From Thermoanaerobaculia bacterium (GTDB taxonomy: Bacteria > Acidobacteriota > Thermoanaerobaculia > Multivoradales > JAHEKO01), in assembly GCA_947259925.1 (NCBI GenBank), contig CAMYOG010000048.1, positions 1-64,000 on the forward strand: 64,000 nt of DNA, in the 5' to 3' direction. Positions 27,416 through 36,693 of the stretch are shown here, piece after piece. A model generated the notes under the pieces. The model did no database searches and was not told the DNA's origin. It saw only the letters and a program-made list of their open reading frames with translations. The position numbers and the translations under genes are program-made. Position 1 is the stretch's first letter; every line of letters starts with the position of its first letter.

Positions 27416-28708
27416 GGACAGACCTTCCGCGCTCAGGAAGTCCGCGGCCGACGGCGGCAGCCTGAGAACCTCGAAGAGGGTCGCCACCAGCTGATCTCGC
27501 GAGCCGCCCCGGTGTGGGCTGACGAACTCCCAGACGAGCTCGCCGGACCGGGTGACCTCCAGGGCGCGACCGCCCTCGGATTCGGTGATCAGCGTGTTGC
27601 CGTTCGGCAGCCGCTGCGAGGTCCCCGCCTCGTGCGACGACAGCGGCCGGTCCGGCTCGCCCGCGTACTCCCACTCGATCTCACCGGTGAGCGGCTCGAA
27701 CTCGAGCACGCGCGAGGCGCCGTCGGCGCCCCGGTTGTCGAACAGCAGGATCCGGCCGGTCGGCAGCAGCTCGGGCTGGTGCTGGGCGTCCCAGCCTCCG
27801 CGGCGCGCCCAGAGGACGGTCCGGCGGTCCAGGTCGACCAGCGCGACGATATCGACCTCACGCATCGAGACCAGTGCCGTGCCGGCCTCGAAGCCGGGCA
27901 CGACGTCGCCGAGCGGTCCCTCCAGGAGCTGGATCGTGTTGCTGTGGAAGATGTCGCGCGATGCGGGCAACGGATCGATCAGCGCGGCATACGGCGAGTC
28001 GAGAAACGCCTGGAGGAGCGAGATGCGGCGCTCGAGCCGTCCCTCGGAGTCGAGGACCACGATCGAGTCCTCGAGGACCGGCTCGGTCGGATGAATCGAA
28101 GGGATCGGACGAGCCTCCTTGGCCAGACCAAAGATGCGACCGTCCTCGGCCAGGTGGAGATCGTTGTAGAGCCCGGCGCCATGGCTCCAGACGATCTCCG
28201 AGCGGCGGTCGAGGCGGACCAGGCCGCCGCCCTGGAAGAGCGCCAGGAGGTCACCTCCGTCGAGCAGATGCGCGCGCCGGAAGAACGGCGTCTCGACGGT
28301 CGGTCGGCGGTCGGGAAAGGCCCGCTCGAACGGTAGCCGCCAGCGGTGTAGGAGGTTGCCGTCCATGTCGATCAGCAGCGCCTCGGGTCCGTGCCCGGAG
28401 GTGTACAGATTCACTCCCTGGTAGGCGCGCTCGGGGTCGTGGAGCAGCACTCCGGCTTCGCCGGTGGCCTCGCGGCCGGTGCCGGTGTAGGGTAGCGAGA
28501 GAACGCGCGCGAGCTCCTCGCCTTGCTCGCCCTGTGGAGTCGAACGAGTGCGAGAATGCCAGCGGCCCGGCGGCCAGACGTCGTCACTCTCGACGATCGG
28601 AACGTCGGCGGTTTCGGGGGATTTGGTCCAGAGGTAGGCGACCACAGAGAGCAGGACGAGGACGCCGATCAGCAGCAGCAGCTTCCTCGAGACCCGAGCT
28701 GAACTCAT
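27395..28708 (-). CDS. Arylsulfotransferase (ASST) family-like protein
   Basis: 437 aa from ATG 28708; a GTG at 28729 adds seven residues and cannot be excluded. N-terminal membrane anchor (about 7-27, LLLLIGVLVLLSVVAYL), then a periplasmic beta-propeller-like region with repeated DMDGNLLHRW, HDLHLAEDG-type and EFEPLTGEIEWEY blades and the LPNGNTLITES segment typical of ASST/PQQ-like proteins. PAPS-independent sulfotransferases of this type move sulfate between phenols, but many relatives have lost or changed activity. It is divergent from the LPG-TM-like gene and may modify or sense surface polymers. Confidence 0.7.
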   Translation of the reverse strand: MSSARVSRKLLLLIGVLVLLSVVAYLWTKSPETADVPIVESDDVWPPGRWHSRTRSTPQGEQGEELARVLSLPYTGTGREATGEAGVLLHDPERAYQGVNLYTSGHGPEALLIDMDGNLLHRWRLPFERAFPDRRPTVETPFFRRAHLLDGGDLLALFQGGGLVRLDRRSEIVWSHGAGLYNDLHLAEDGRIFGLAKEARPIPSIHPTEPVLEDSIVVLDSEGRLERRISLLQAFLDSPYAALIDPLPASRDIFHSNTIQLLEGPLGDVVPGFEAGTALVSMREVDIVALVDLDRRTVLWARRGGWDAQHQPELLPTGRILLFDNRGADGASRVLEFEPLTGEIEWEYAGEPDRPLSSHEAGTSQRLPNGNTLITESEGGRALEVTRSGELVWEFVSPHRGGSRDQLVATLFEVLRLPPSAADFLSAEGLSSGDVGR

Positions 28709-28746
28709 CCGGTTTTCGAAGCTTAGCACCCACCTCAGAGCTCTCC

Positions 28747-29766
28747 TTGAACACGGATTCGCCAGATCGGTCGGTCGAGCGGGACGAGAGTGCGGCCGCG
28801 GAGCCGAGGCAGGCGCCGGCCCTCGAGGGGATCTGGCGGGGCCTCCTGGTGGCCGGCGCGCTGGCGATCTTGGTGCTCGCCATCCTGGTTCTGGTCTCGG
28901 ACGGGCGGCTCCTTCTGCAGGAGGTCCGTCGATTCAGGCTGCCCGTTCTGATCCCGGTGCTGGCGCTGTCGCTGGTCAACTACGGACTCCGCTTCGTCCG
29001 CTGGCAGCTCTACCTGCGCAAGCTCGACTCGGTACTCGATCTCCGCGGCAGTCTGGCGATCTTCCTGACCGGCTTCGTGCTGTCGGTGACCCCCGGAAAG
29101 GCGGCCGAGCTGGGCAAGGCGTGGCTGGTGAAGCACCTCGGTGGCGCTCCGGCGCGTAGGGTGGTGGCGGCGGTGATCGCCGAGCGGGTGACCGACCTGG
29201 CCGGCACCCTGATGATCGTCGGCATCGGCGCGCTGGCGCTCACCGGGGGCGTCTGGATCGCGATGGTCACCCTGCTGGCGGTGATCGCGCTGACCGCGAT
29301 CCTGAGCTGGTCGGATCTGTATCGCTGGCTCTCGCGCCTGGTTCACCGGCTGCCGGTGATCGGCAGTCGCATCGACGCCCTCGACGAGGTGTACGACCGC
29401 CTGCGGGCGCTGATGCGTCCGGCGATCCAGCTCCAGTCGGTATTGCTGTCGACCGTCGCCTGGGGCGCCGAGGGGGTCGGATTCTGGCTGGTGGTCAGGG
29501 AGTACGACGCGGCGGCGTCGGTCCTGGTGAGCATCTTCAACTACGGCGCGTCGACGCTGGCCGGGGCGATCTCGATGCTGCCGGGCGGTTTGCTGGCCTC
29601 GGAAGGCGCGCTGACCGCGCTGCTCGATTTCCAGGGTCTCGAGACCGCCGCGGCGGCCTCGGCCACCCTGGTGATTCGCGGTGCCACGCTCTGGTTCGCG
29701 GTCGCCCTGGGCCTGCTGGCCGTTCCCTATCTGATCAAGCGGCTGCGGGCCGGCGGCGAGGCGTAG
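28747..29766 (+). CDS. Lysylphosphatidylglycerol synthase TM-region / flippase-like membrane protein
   Basis: 339 aa from TTG 28747, the only plausible start close to the conserved region; no ATG or GTG is available before the first helix. About eight membrane helices. Family pattern visible: NYGLRFVRWQLYLRKL, LSVTPGKAAELGKAW, AERVTDLAGT, and the SMLPGGLLASEGAL loop. The UPF0104/AglD-type family includes the flippase half of MprF and proteins of glycan or lipid export. In a glycan region a lipid-linked-sugar role is plausible. It ends inside the long inverted repeat. Confidence 0.78.
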   Translation: MNTDSPDRSVERDESAAAEPRQAPALEGIWRGLLVAGALAILVLAILVLVSDGRLLLQEVRRFRLPVLIPVLALSLVNYGLRFVRWQLYLRKLDSVLDLRGSLAIFLTGFVLSVTPGKAAELGKAWLVKHLGGAPARRVVAAVIAERVTDLAGTLMIVGIGALALTGGVWIAMVTLLAVIALTAILSWSDLYRWLSRLVHRLPVIGSRIDALDEVYDRLRALMRPAIQLQSVLLSTVAWGAEGVGFWLVVREYDAAASVLVSIFNYGASTLAGAISMLPGGLLASEGALTALLDFQGLETAAAASATLVIRGATLWFAVALGLLAVPYLIKRLRAGGEA

Positions 29767-29946
29767 GCTGGGTCCCTCGAAGGTCGGAGGTACCCCCCGG
29801 GGGACGGCTCCCTTTCTGACGACTTTGGTGGGAGCGGTCGCCTCTGCTGCGGCTGCGCTGCGACCATTCGCGACCTTCCCAGGCCCTGCCAGCGCTTGCC
29901 TGGACTGCCCCCGGAGATACCTCCGACCTTCGAGGGACCCGGCCTA
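29764..29946. repeat. Nested long inverted repeat between convergent genes
   Basis: A perfect 23-base inverted repeat at 29770-29792 and 29918-29940 (starting GGGTCCCTCGAAGG), extended outwards by TAGGC/GCCTA with one mismatch so that both genes' TAG stop codons lie in the arms. Inside is a second imperfect inverted repeat (29829-29841 and 29870-29881, TGGGAGCGGTCGC-like). The element is 183 bases, contains no plausible gene, and would fold into a long rod in RNA of either strand. It may be a bidirectional terminator or a MITE-like or REP-like unit; no target-site duplication was identified. Confidence 0.75.
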
Positions 29947-31923
29947 GGGCAACGCGGAGGGATAGAGACCGCGTGTCCAGAGGCGCTCGCGGTAGTAGGC
30001 CAGCTGACTCTGGAGAAAGCCCGCCAGAACCTGCTCCATCTCCTGGAGGCGCTCGGGGTGAGCGTCGGCGAGGTTGCTCATCTCGTCCGGGTCCTCGGCG
30101 AGGTCGAACAGGGCTTTGGATCGGTGATCCCAATTGAGGATCAGCTTCTCGTCTCCCAGGAGGACACCGTCCTCCTGGGTCAGGCCCTGGATGGTGAAGA
30201 AGAGAGGGCGCTCACTGCCGTCGTAGCTGGGCTCGAGCAGGTCGCCCCGACCCTGGAAATTGCGGTGCGCCGGCAGGCCGAGGAGCTCGAGCAGGGTCGG
30301 TGCTACGTCCAGCAGCGAGACCGGCTGCTCGATCCTGCGCCCGCTGCCTCCGGGCACCCGCACCATCCAGAACGACCGCACCTGCTCTTCATAGAGCGAC
30401 GTGCCGTGGGTCGGCTGACCGTGCTCGTAGAACGCCTCGCCGTGGTCCGAGACCACGATCAACGCGGTCGAGTCCCAATCGCCGATCTCGTCGAGGAACT
30501 CGATGATCTCGCCGATCTTCCGGTCGGCGTGATGCAGGGCGTTGTCGAACCGGTTCTGCATCACGTCGACCTTGCCGATCGGGTAGCGCAGGAAGCTGGC
30601 CGCGAAGTCGAGCTCGAACGGTCGATAGGGAGTGGGCGCGTCGGCCGGCACTTCGTAGGGGAAGTGGTTCGACTGGAAGTTGAGATAGGTGAAGTACGGC
30701 CCGTCGACCCGCTCGCGCCGCCATCGCTGCCATTCCTCGATCGGCGTCTGCTCGTAGACCTTGGACTCGAGACCGCTGCCCTTCCTCTCGGCGTCGGGCC
30801 AGTGGAGCGAATGCCGGAGGACGTCCAGTCCGGGTGTCTCGAGGAAAGCGAGCATGTTGCCCCAGCGCTCGTTCTGACACGAGAACAGGCTGGTGGTGTA
30901 GCCGGCGGCTTGAAGCGCGTCCCAGATCAGCGTCCGTGGGTAGTCGATGTCGAGGTAGTAGTCGTGATGCTCGTACTTGCGGGGATAGAGCGACGACAGG
31001 ATCGCCATCTGCGCGTAGTCGGAGTGGGTGGAGACCGCGTAGGCGCGTTCGAAGATCACCGACTCGGCCGCCAGCCGCTCCAGATTGGGCATCACGCCCG
31101 CCCGGCCCTCGGGGCTCGAGAACGTCCGTTTCCATGGGACCGACTCGAGCATCACCAGGACGACGTTCCAGCCGGTGCCGGCGTCGCCCGGCTGGTAGCG
31201 GACGATCCCCCGCTCGCTATTGCGCGCGGCCGGGGTGTCGGCGATGTTCAGGAAGCGTGAGTGTGACCGCTGGAGGACCGCCCAGTGGCCCTCGGGGACG
31301 ACGCCGGCGAGCACCTGGGGGAGCACCACGGAGAAGAGCCCGCCGATCGCCAGCAGTAGGGCACAGGCGCCGACCGGCACCAGGAATCTACCGACGGGGA
31401 GCTCTCGCGGCCGGGCGCGGTGACGTCGGAATCCGATCCAGAGCCCGATCGCGACCACCAGGCCGGCGGTCGGCAGCGCCAGCAGGGCGATCAGCTCGGC
31501 CAGCTGCGCCTCCTGCAGGATCTGCCGGAAGTTGGTGTAGCCGAACCAGACGTCGGTCACCTTGAGATGGATGCTGGTGGTGATGAACTTGAGCGTCGAG
31601 ATCACCAGCACGACCAGGACGAGGGCGATGCCGAGCGACTTGAGCAGGTCGATCGCTGCCGCCAGTGCTCCTCGCGGCCGGAGTGCCTCGAGGGCGCCCA
31701 CCAGTACCGCGAGCAGCGCCGCTTCCAGCCCCACGAAGCCGACCAGGCCGAGGGCGACTAGGGTCGTCTCGCCGAGCCCGAGCTGGCCGATCGGGAATCG
31801 GGAGAGGAAGACGTAGAGCAGCAGGGCGCAGTGGATCGCCCACGCGGCCGCGACCACCGGCCACTGTGCCAGTCCCCGCGCGAACCCTCGAATCACGGTG
31901 ACCGGATCCTCGTTTCTCGTCAT
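29944..31923 (-). CDS. Sulfatase / phosphoglycerol-transferase family membrane enzyme
   Basis: 659 aa. Five or so N-terminal membrane helices (to about 195), then a periplasmic alkaline-phosphatase-superfamily domain. Metal and active-site elements: NVVLVMLESVPW, the STHSDYAQMAILSS segment with the likely nucleophile Thr/Ser, and VVSDHGEAFYEHGQPTHG. Layout is that of LTA-synthase/EptA/OpgB-like enzymes, which transfer phospho-groups or hydrolyse sulfate esters. It is the most downstream gene of a minus-strand run with glycosyltransferases, suggesting decoration of a surface glycan or lipid. Exact substrate cannot be assigned. Confidence 0.8.
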   Translation of the reverse strand: MTRNEDPVTVIRGFARGLAQWPVVAAAWAIHCALLLYVFLSRFPIGQLGLGETTLVALGLVGFVGLEAALLAVLVGALEALRPRGALAAAIDLLKSLGIALVLVVLVISTLKFITTSIHLKVTDVWFGYTNFRQILQEAQLAELIALLALPTAGLVVAIGLWIGFRRHRARPRELPVGRFLVPVGACALLLAIGGLFSVVLPQVLAGVVPEGHWAVLQRSHSRFLNIADTPAARNSERGIVRYQPGDAGTGWNVVLVMLESVPWKRTFSSPEGRAGVMPNLERLAAESVIFERAYAVSTHSDYAQMAILSSLYPRKYEHHDYYLDIDYPRTLIWDALQAAGYTTSLFSCQNERWGNMLAFLETPGLDVLRHSLHWPDAERKGSGLESKVYEQTPIEEWQRWRRERVDGPYFTYLNFQSNHFPYEVPADAPTPYRPFELDFAASFLRYPIGKVDVMQNRFDNALHHADRKIGEIIEFLDEIGDWDSTALIVVSDHGEAFYEHGQPTHGTSLYEEQVRSFWMVRVPGGSGRRIEQPVSLLDVAPTLLELLGLPAHRNFQGRGDLLEPSYDGSERPLFFTIQGLTQEDGVLLGDEKLILNWDHRSKALFDLAEDPDEMSNLADAHPERLQEMEQVLAGFLQSQLAYYRERLWTRGLYPSALP

Positions 31924-31952
31924 CTGCGAGCGGTCTCTTCGATCATCGGCGG

Positions 31953-33611
31953 TCAGTAGTCGTAGACGTCGGGAAAGAGGGGGCGGCGCTCTCGGAAGCG
32001 TGGCTCGACCAGCGGTTCGAGCTCGGGGGCGACCAGCCGGAGTCGGATTCTGGCCGATCCGGAGCGGCTGTGGATCCCCGGCTCGAGCCGCACGGTCTCG
32101 CCGTCGGCGACCGGCTCGCCATCGATCTCACCGGTATCGGAGCTCTCGCCGAGCACCTCGTAGGTGCCGCCGATCGGCAGCGCGAAGCTCTCGACCCCCG
32201 CGTCGATGATCGGAGCGTAGAGCATCAGGTTGCCCCAGCGGAAGGCGTAATTCCGGCCCAGCGTGGCGCGCAGCGCCTTCGGCAGCTGCTGGATCCGGTA
32301 GCTGTCGATCACCAGCTTGAGCGGCGCCGCCTCGAGCGTCCGGGAGATCTCGTCGAGTTCCCCGGGCGAGCTCGACGCCACCTCGGCCAGTTGCAGCCGA
32401 TCGAGCCAGCTCAACCGCCGGTCGACCTGTGGCCGGTTCCAGAGCAGATCGACGCCCGCCAGATAGGTCTCGGACGGCTCCAGGGCGGCCTCGGCGAGCT
32501 CGATCATGTGACGCTGGAAGCCGTTGTCGCGAGTGAGATTGGCCGGCAGGCGGGTGAGCGGATAGACCAGCCCGAGCAGGATGAAGCCGGCCACGATCCA
32601 CGCCTGGCGCCGCCGGTCGAGGGCCGTCCGGCGCTCGGTCTGGCCATCGAGCAGCGCCACGATCAGCACCCACAGGGTCGGGATCAGCAGCACGAAGAAG
32701 TAGGGCCACGGCTGATGGTGGAGGACGCACAGGACGATCAGGCTGGTGCCGTAGAGGAGCAGGGTACGCTCGATCCAGCCGGCACGCCCGGCTCGACGGC
32801 GCCGGTCGAGATGCCACAGCGCCGCCAGCGACAAGCCGTAGAAGAGCGGGTTGTACTGCAGGGTGCGCCCCCAGTAGCGCAGCCGGATGTCCTCGATGAA
32901 GCCGCCGGCAACCGCCCCCGCGTCGCCGACCGCACTTCCGAAGACCTTCGCCGGGGTCGCGACCACCGACCACAGACCGAGGTAGACACCGGCGATCGCG
33001 GCCGCCGCCAGATTGAAGGTGATCACCGCGCGCACGGCGGCCCGGTCGCGGGCCACCAGCAGAGAGCCGGCCAGGGCGACGTTGCTGGTGACGACGTAGT
33101 AGGCGCCTTTCTGCGAGATCAGAAAGCTCAGGCCACAGAGCAGGCCGGCTCCGAGGTAACGCCGCTCGAGTAGGAGGAGCAGCGACGCGAGGCCGGCGAT
33201 CGCGGTCAGCATGTCGACCCGCAGCTCGGCCGAGCGCTCGAGGAACGTCGACATCGTCACCAGCAGAGCGAGGCCGGCGATCACCGCGCGCCGATCGAAC
33301 CGTCGCGCGAGGGCCGCCGCGGCGGCGGCGAGCGCCAGCACGTTGATCAGGACCATCTCCAGCTTGACCGCCATCAGCTTCTGCCAGGTGCCGCCGGGGA
33401 GGCCGAGCGCCGGCAGCTGGAGGTAGTAGCCGAGCACCGTCTTGTAGGGCTTGAAATCGCGGTAGGGGACGCCCTCGGTGAGGGCGTGCACCGCGCGCGC
33501 CCCCTGGAACTCGTCCATCACGACCGGCAGGCGCAGGACGTAGATCGTCTCCAGAGCGACGTAGAACAGGCAGAGGCCGGCCAGCGCCAGAAAGAACCGC
33601 TTGCCGGTCAT
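31953..33611 (-). CDS. GT-C fold membrane protein (family 39-like)
   Basis: 552 aa from ATG 33611, overlapping the upstream GT2 stop by one base. About ten membrane helices. Near the N-terminus VVMDEFQGARAVHALTEGVPYRDFKPYKT has the acidic catalytic-loop pattern of GT-C/PMT-like enzymes. The last 120 residues form a soluble periplasmic domain with no helices. It probably transfers a sugar from a polyprenyl-phosphate donor, perhaps one made by the DPM1-like GT2 two genes upstream. Family assignment is by pattern only. Confidence 0.68.
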   Translation of the reverse strand: MTGKRFFLALAGLCLFYVALETIYVLRLPVVMDEFQGARAVHALTEGVPYRDFKPYKTVLGYYLQLPALGLPGGTWQKLMAVKLEMVLINVLALAAAAAALARRFDRRAVIAGLALLVTMSTFLERSAELRVDMLTAIAGLASLLLLLERRYLGAGLLCGLSFLISQKGAYYVVTSNVALAGSLLVARDRAAVRAVITFNLAAAAIAGVYLGLWSVVATPAKVFGSAVGDAGAVAGGFIEDIRLRYWGRTLQYNPLFYGLSLAALWHLDRRRRAGRAGWIERTLLLYGTSLIVLCVLHHQPWPYFFVLLIPTLWVLIVALLDGQTERRTALDRRRQAWIVAGFILLGLVYPLTRLPANLTRDNGFQRHMIELAEAALEPSETYLAGVDLLWNRPQVDRRLSWLDRLQLAEVASSSPGELDEISRTLEAAPLKLVIDSYRIQQLPKALRATLGRNYAFRWGNLMLYAPIIDAGVESFALPIGGTYEVLGESSDTGEIDGEPVADGETVRLEPGIHSRSGSARIRLRLVAPELEPLVEPRFRERRPLFPDVYDY

Positions 33612-34636
33612 CAAGAGCTCTCGTCGGCGGCCCCGGTCATCGGCGTGGCGCCGCTCCGCCAGGGGAGCGCGATCACGCCGGCGAGCAGCCCGAAGCCGCG
33701 GCAGAAGGCGCGTGCGAAGGAGAGGGGCGCGAACGACCAGAGCGCGATCCCCTCACGTCGCACCAGCCGCACCGTCATCGGCAGCTGGGCGAGCAGGAGC
33801 AGAGCGAACAGCAGCGGGGCGATCCAGCGGAGGGCCGGCCAGACGAGGGTCGGCAGCGAAGCGAGAGCGAGCAGGGCGAGTGGCGGTTGCAGATGATCGA
33901 GCATGCCGCTGTAGGCGTCGCCGCCCGATCGCTTCGGGTGCCGGGCGTAGAGCTGGACGCGCCAGAAACCGTGCTGCCGCTGGGAGCGCAGGTAACGCGA
34001 CAGCGAGGTTGGATGGTGATGGCCGACTCGCGAGCGCGCGTCGAACGCCAGCTCGTAGCCGCCCGAATGGAGCCGGTAGGCGAGCTCGGCGTCCTCGGCG
34101 CCCGGCGATCCGGGGCCGTTGAAGCGATGCTCGTCGAAGCCACCGACCTCCTCGAGCGCCGCGCGGCAGTAGAGCACGTTGAAGCTGCCCAGGAAATCGA
34201 CCCGGTCGGACATCGCCCCGTGACGGCTGACGATCTCGGCATGAATCGCACGTGCGATCCAACCGCCGGGAGCCGCTGCGGGGATCAGATTCGAATAGCT
34301 GCCTCCGGCGCCCCCCACCCCTGGTTGGTCGATCGACTGACGCAGGATCGCGAGCGCCTCCGGCTCGGCCACGCAGTCCGCATCGATGAACCAGATCAAC
34401 GCGCTCTCGCTGGCGCGCCAGCCGCGGTTGCGGGCCGCACCTGGTCCACCGCCCGGTCCGCGGATCAACCGGACCGGGTACGAGCTCGCGATCTCGGCGC
34501 TGCCGTCGGTCGAGCCGTCGTCCACGAACAGGATCTCGCGCAGCTGGCCCGACTCGAGCAGCGGCACGACCGACGCCAGACAGGGGGCCAGCGTCGCCTC
34601 GGCATTGCGTCCGGGGATCACCAGCGAAACATCCAT
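33611..34636 (-). CDS. Glycosyltransferase family 2 with C-terminal membrane segments
   Basis: 341 aa. N-terminal GT-A domain: VSLVIPGRNAEATL, nucleotide-binding VDDGSTDGSAE, metal-binding DADCVAEPEA, and the GGFDEHRF...EDAELAYRL acceptor region. The C-terminal 80 residues carry two to three membrane helices, so the enzyme sits on the inner face of the cytoplasmic membrane. It follows the DUF2304 gene by 6 bases and touches the GT-C gene downstream. Likely extends a lipid-linked sugar; sugar unknown. Confidence 0.88.
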   Translation of the reverse strand: MDVSLVIPGRNAEATLAPCLASVVPLLESGQLREILFVDDGSTDGSAEIASSYPVRLIRGPGGGPGAARNRGWRASESALIWFIDADCVAEPEALAILRQSIDQPGVGGAGGSYSNLIPAAAPGGWIARAIHAEIVSRHGAMSDRVDFLGSFNVLYCRAALEEVGGFDEHRFNGPGSPGAEDAELAYRLHSGGYELAFDARSRVGHHHPTSLSRYLRSQRQHGFWRVQLYARHPKRSGGDAYSGMLDHLQPPLALLALASLPTLVWPALRWIAPLLFALLLLAQLPMTVRLVRREGIALWSFAPLSFARAFCRGFGLLAGVIALPWRSGATPMTGAADESS

Positions 34637-34642
34637 GGCAGC

Positions 34643-35029
34643 TCAGTCGGTGGGCGACCGCTCGGAGGCCTCGTGCTCGCCGCGGGCGGTCTCCTCGATC
34701 CGGTGACGGGCCTCGACGATCGCCAGCCGTCTGACCACCGCCGTCAGCCCCTCGTCGAGGTGTCGCATCCGGACGTACATCACGAAGAAGCCGATGAACA
34801 TGCCGAGGATGGCCAGATAGAAGATGAGGTCCGCTCCTCTCTGGATCCCGAGCGCTCGGGCGACGACCACGGTCAGATCGGGTTCCGCGATGGCGATCGC
34901 GGCGGCGATCCAGAGAGCGGCCCAGGCGGCGCCGGGCAGGGGCCTCAGGCGCCTGCGGACGACGCCCAGAACCACCAGGATCGCAAAGCAGCTGGAGAGC
35001 GAGATGCCGAGGATCTGAAAGGCGTTCAC
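34643..35029 (-). CDS. DUF2304 family small membrane protein
   Basis: 128 aa, three membrane helices (about 2-23, 33-55 and 68-88) then a cytoplasmic helix with MRHLDEGLTAVVRRLAIVEAR and an acidic tail. Size, topology and the FFVMYVRMRHLDEGL pattern match DUF2304, a family usually found between GT2 genes, as here (DPM1-like GT2 upstream, GT2 downstream). A helper of membrane glycosyltransferases is the common inference; no activity is known. Confidence 0.85.
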   Translation of the reverse strand: MNAFQILGISLSSCFAILVVLGVVRRRLRPLPGAAWAALWIAAAIAIAEPDLTVVVARALGIQRGADLIFYLAILGMFIGFFVMYVRMRHLDEGLTAVVRRLAIVEARHRIEETARGEHEASERSPTD

Positions 35030-35093
35030 GAGCCGGCTTCAGTCTGTCATACGCGTCTGGCGCGGACAGTGGAATCGGGGACAAACACCGCCG

Positions 35094-35795
35094 CTAGCGA
35101 AAGACGCGGGCCAGAAGGTAGTCGATCAGGACGCGAAAAGCGTCGAGGGTGTTCTGGCCCTTGGCACGCGAGTGCCGCGTGTAGCGCACGTGCACCGGCA
35201 CCTCGATGTAGCGCATTCGGTGGCTCGCGATCTGATCGAGGATCTCGCTGGCGTGGGCCATCCGGTCGGCGCGCAGATCGAGCTGCTCGACCGCCGCTCT
35301 CGACAGCGCACGCAATCCGTTGTGGGTGTCGGTGATGCGCAAGCCCGAGGTGACGCGGGTGAAGACGACCGCGCTCTTCAAAAGCATCTTGCGCAGCACC
35401 GGGATGTCGCTCTTCACCTCGAGGAAGCGCGAGCCGAGGGCGACGTCGACGCGCCCGGAGACGACTGGCTCGAGCAACCGCTCGAGGTCCGCGCTCGAGT
35501 GCTGGCCATCGGCGTCGAAGGTGACCAGCTGGCGAGCCCCGCGGTCGAGCCCGTAGCGGAAACCGGTCTGGAGCGCCGCTCCCTGGCCCCGGTTGACGGT
35601 GTGGCTGACCACTTCGGCGCCGGCGGCCTCGCCGATGGCAGCGGTCCGGTCGGTCGAGCCATCGTCGATCACCACCACCCACGGCCAGTCGGCGCGTAGC
35701 GCGCGGATCACGTCGCCGAGGGTAGCGGCCTCGTTATAGGCGGGGACGACGATGAGCGTCGAGGCGCGGGCCGCGGGCATCGACGAGTCGGGCAT
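35094..35795 (-). CDS. Glycosyltransferase family 2, polyprenyl-phosphate mannosyltransferase-like
   Basis: 233 aa, soluble. DPM1-like pattern: LIVVPAYNEAATLGDVIRAL, VIDDGSTDRTA, the NRGQGAALQTGFRYG acceptor loop, TFDADGQHSS (metal) and LGSRFLE. Such enzymes make dolichyl- or polyprenyl-phosphate sugars, the donors of GT-C enzymes, of which two lie in this region. The start could be Met1 or Met6. It is 16 bases downstream of the UbiA-like gene and upstream of DUF2304. Confidence 0.88.
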   Translation of the reverse strand: MPDSSMPAARASTLIVVPAYNEAATLGDVIRALRADWPWVVVIDDGSTDRTAAIGEAAGAEVVSHTVNRGQGAALQTGFRYGLDRGARQLVTFDADGQHSSADLERLLEPVVSGRVDVALGSRFLEVKSDIPVLRKMLLKSAVVFTRVTSGLRITDTHNGLRALSRAAVEQLDLRADRMAHASEILDQIASHRMRYIEVPVHVRYTRHSRAKGQNTLDAFRVLIDYLLARVFR

Positions 35796-35811
35796 CTGGA
35801 AGCCGGTGTCC

Positions 35812-36681
35812 CTAGAGATAGTAGATGACGTAGACCACCGCCATACTCCAGAGGACGAGGTTGACGATCGAAGGCAGGTCGCGCACCACGTCCTCGGTCG
35901 GATTCAGGCGGCCGGGGCGCTGGTAGGTCAGATAGAGATAGCGAAAGATGCCGTACAGGACGAACGGCGTGGTGTAGATCAGGAAGCGGGTCTCGAACTT
36001 CTCGACCGTCTCGGGGGCGATCGAGTAGAGCGCGAACGCCACCACGGTCGAGGCGGTGACGACGTTGATCATCTGGTCCAGGAAGGCCGGGCTGTAGTTG
36101 GTCAGCACCGGACGCTGGTCCGACGCCTGCTGGTCGAGCAGCATCAGTTCGTGGCGTCGTTTGGAGAAGGAGAGGAACAGGGCGAGGAAGATCGTACAGA
36201 GGAGCAGCCACGCCGAGACCTCGACGTCGATCGCCACGGCGCCGGCCAGAACCCTCAGTACGAAGCCGAGACTGACGCTCATCACGTCGAGGATCACCAC
36301 GTGCTTGAGGCTCGTGGTGTAGAGGAAGTTGAGCAGCATGTAGCCGAGCAGTACCTGGAGAAAGGCAGCGCCGAGGCTGAGCCCGAGCCCGAGCGCGCCC
36401 GCCGCCAGCGCGATCGTGAACGCGGCGGCGGCGCCGACACTCAAGTCGCCCGAGGGGATCGGCCGATCCTTCTTTATCGGATGCAGCCGGTCCTCCTCGC
36501 GATCGCGGATGTCGTTGAAGCCGTACACCGCGCTCGACGCCAGGCAGAAGCTGACCAGGGCGATGGCCGCGCGGGTGATCGAGTCGACGTTGGTGAGCTG
36601 TTGAGCAAAGACCACCGGTGCCAGAACGAAGACGTTCTTCAGCCAGTGGGTGGGTCGCATCAGCTGTAGCAGAGCGCGCAT
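35812..36681 (-). CDS. UbiA family prenyltransferase, DPPR-synthase-like
   Basis: 289 aa from ATG 36681; the long in-frame extension upstream is antisense shadow of the YfhO-like gene. Eight to nine membrane helices. First Asp motif NDIRDREEDRLHPIKKDRPI and the second region ILDVMSVSLGFVLRVLAGA with FSKRRHEL match decaprenyl-phosphate 5-phosphoribosyltransferase (Rv3806c group) better than ubiquinone or heme UbiA enzymes. That enzyme joins PRPP to a polyprenyl phosphate, opening the route to pentofuranose donors. DprE1/DprE2 epimerase genes are not in the window. Confidence 0.78.
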   Translation of the reverse strand: MRALLQLMRPTHWLKNVFVLAPVVFAQQLTNVDSITRAAIALVSFCLASSAVYGFNDIRDREEDRLHPIKKDRPIPSGDLSVGAAAAFTIALAAGALGLGLSLGAAFLQVLLGYMLLNFLYTTSLKHVVILDVMSVSLGFVLRVLAGAVAIDVEVSAWLLLCTIFLALFLSFSKRRHELMLLDQQASDQRPVLTNYSPAFLDQMINVVTASTVVAFALYSIAPETVEKFETRFLIYTTPFVLYGIFRYLYLTYQRPGRLNPTEDVVRDLPSIVNLVLWSMAVVYVIYYL

Positions 36682-36693
36682 CGACGGTATTGT

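Noticed and set aside
32070..33173. 367-codon plus-strand frame, Gln/Arg/Asp-rich
   Set aside because: Antisense of the GT-C-like gene at 31953-33611, which shows clear membrane helices on the minus strand.
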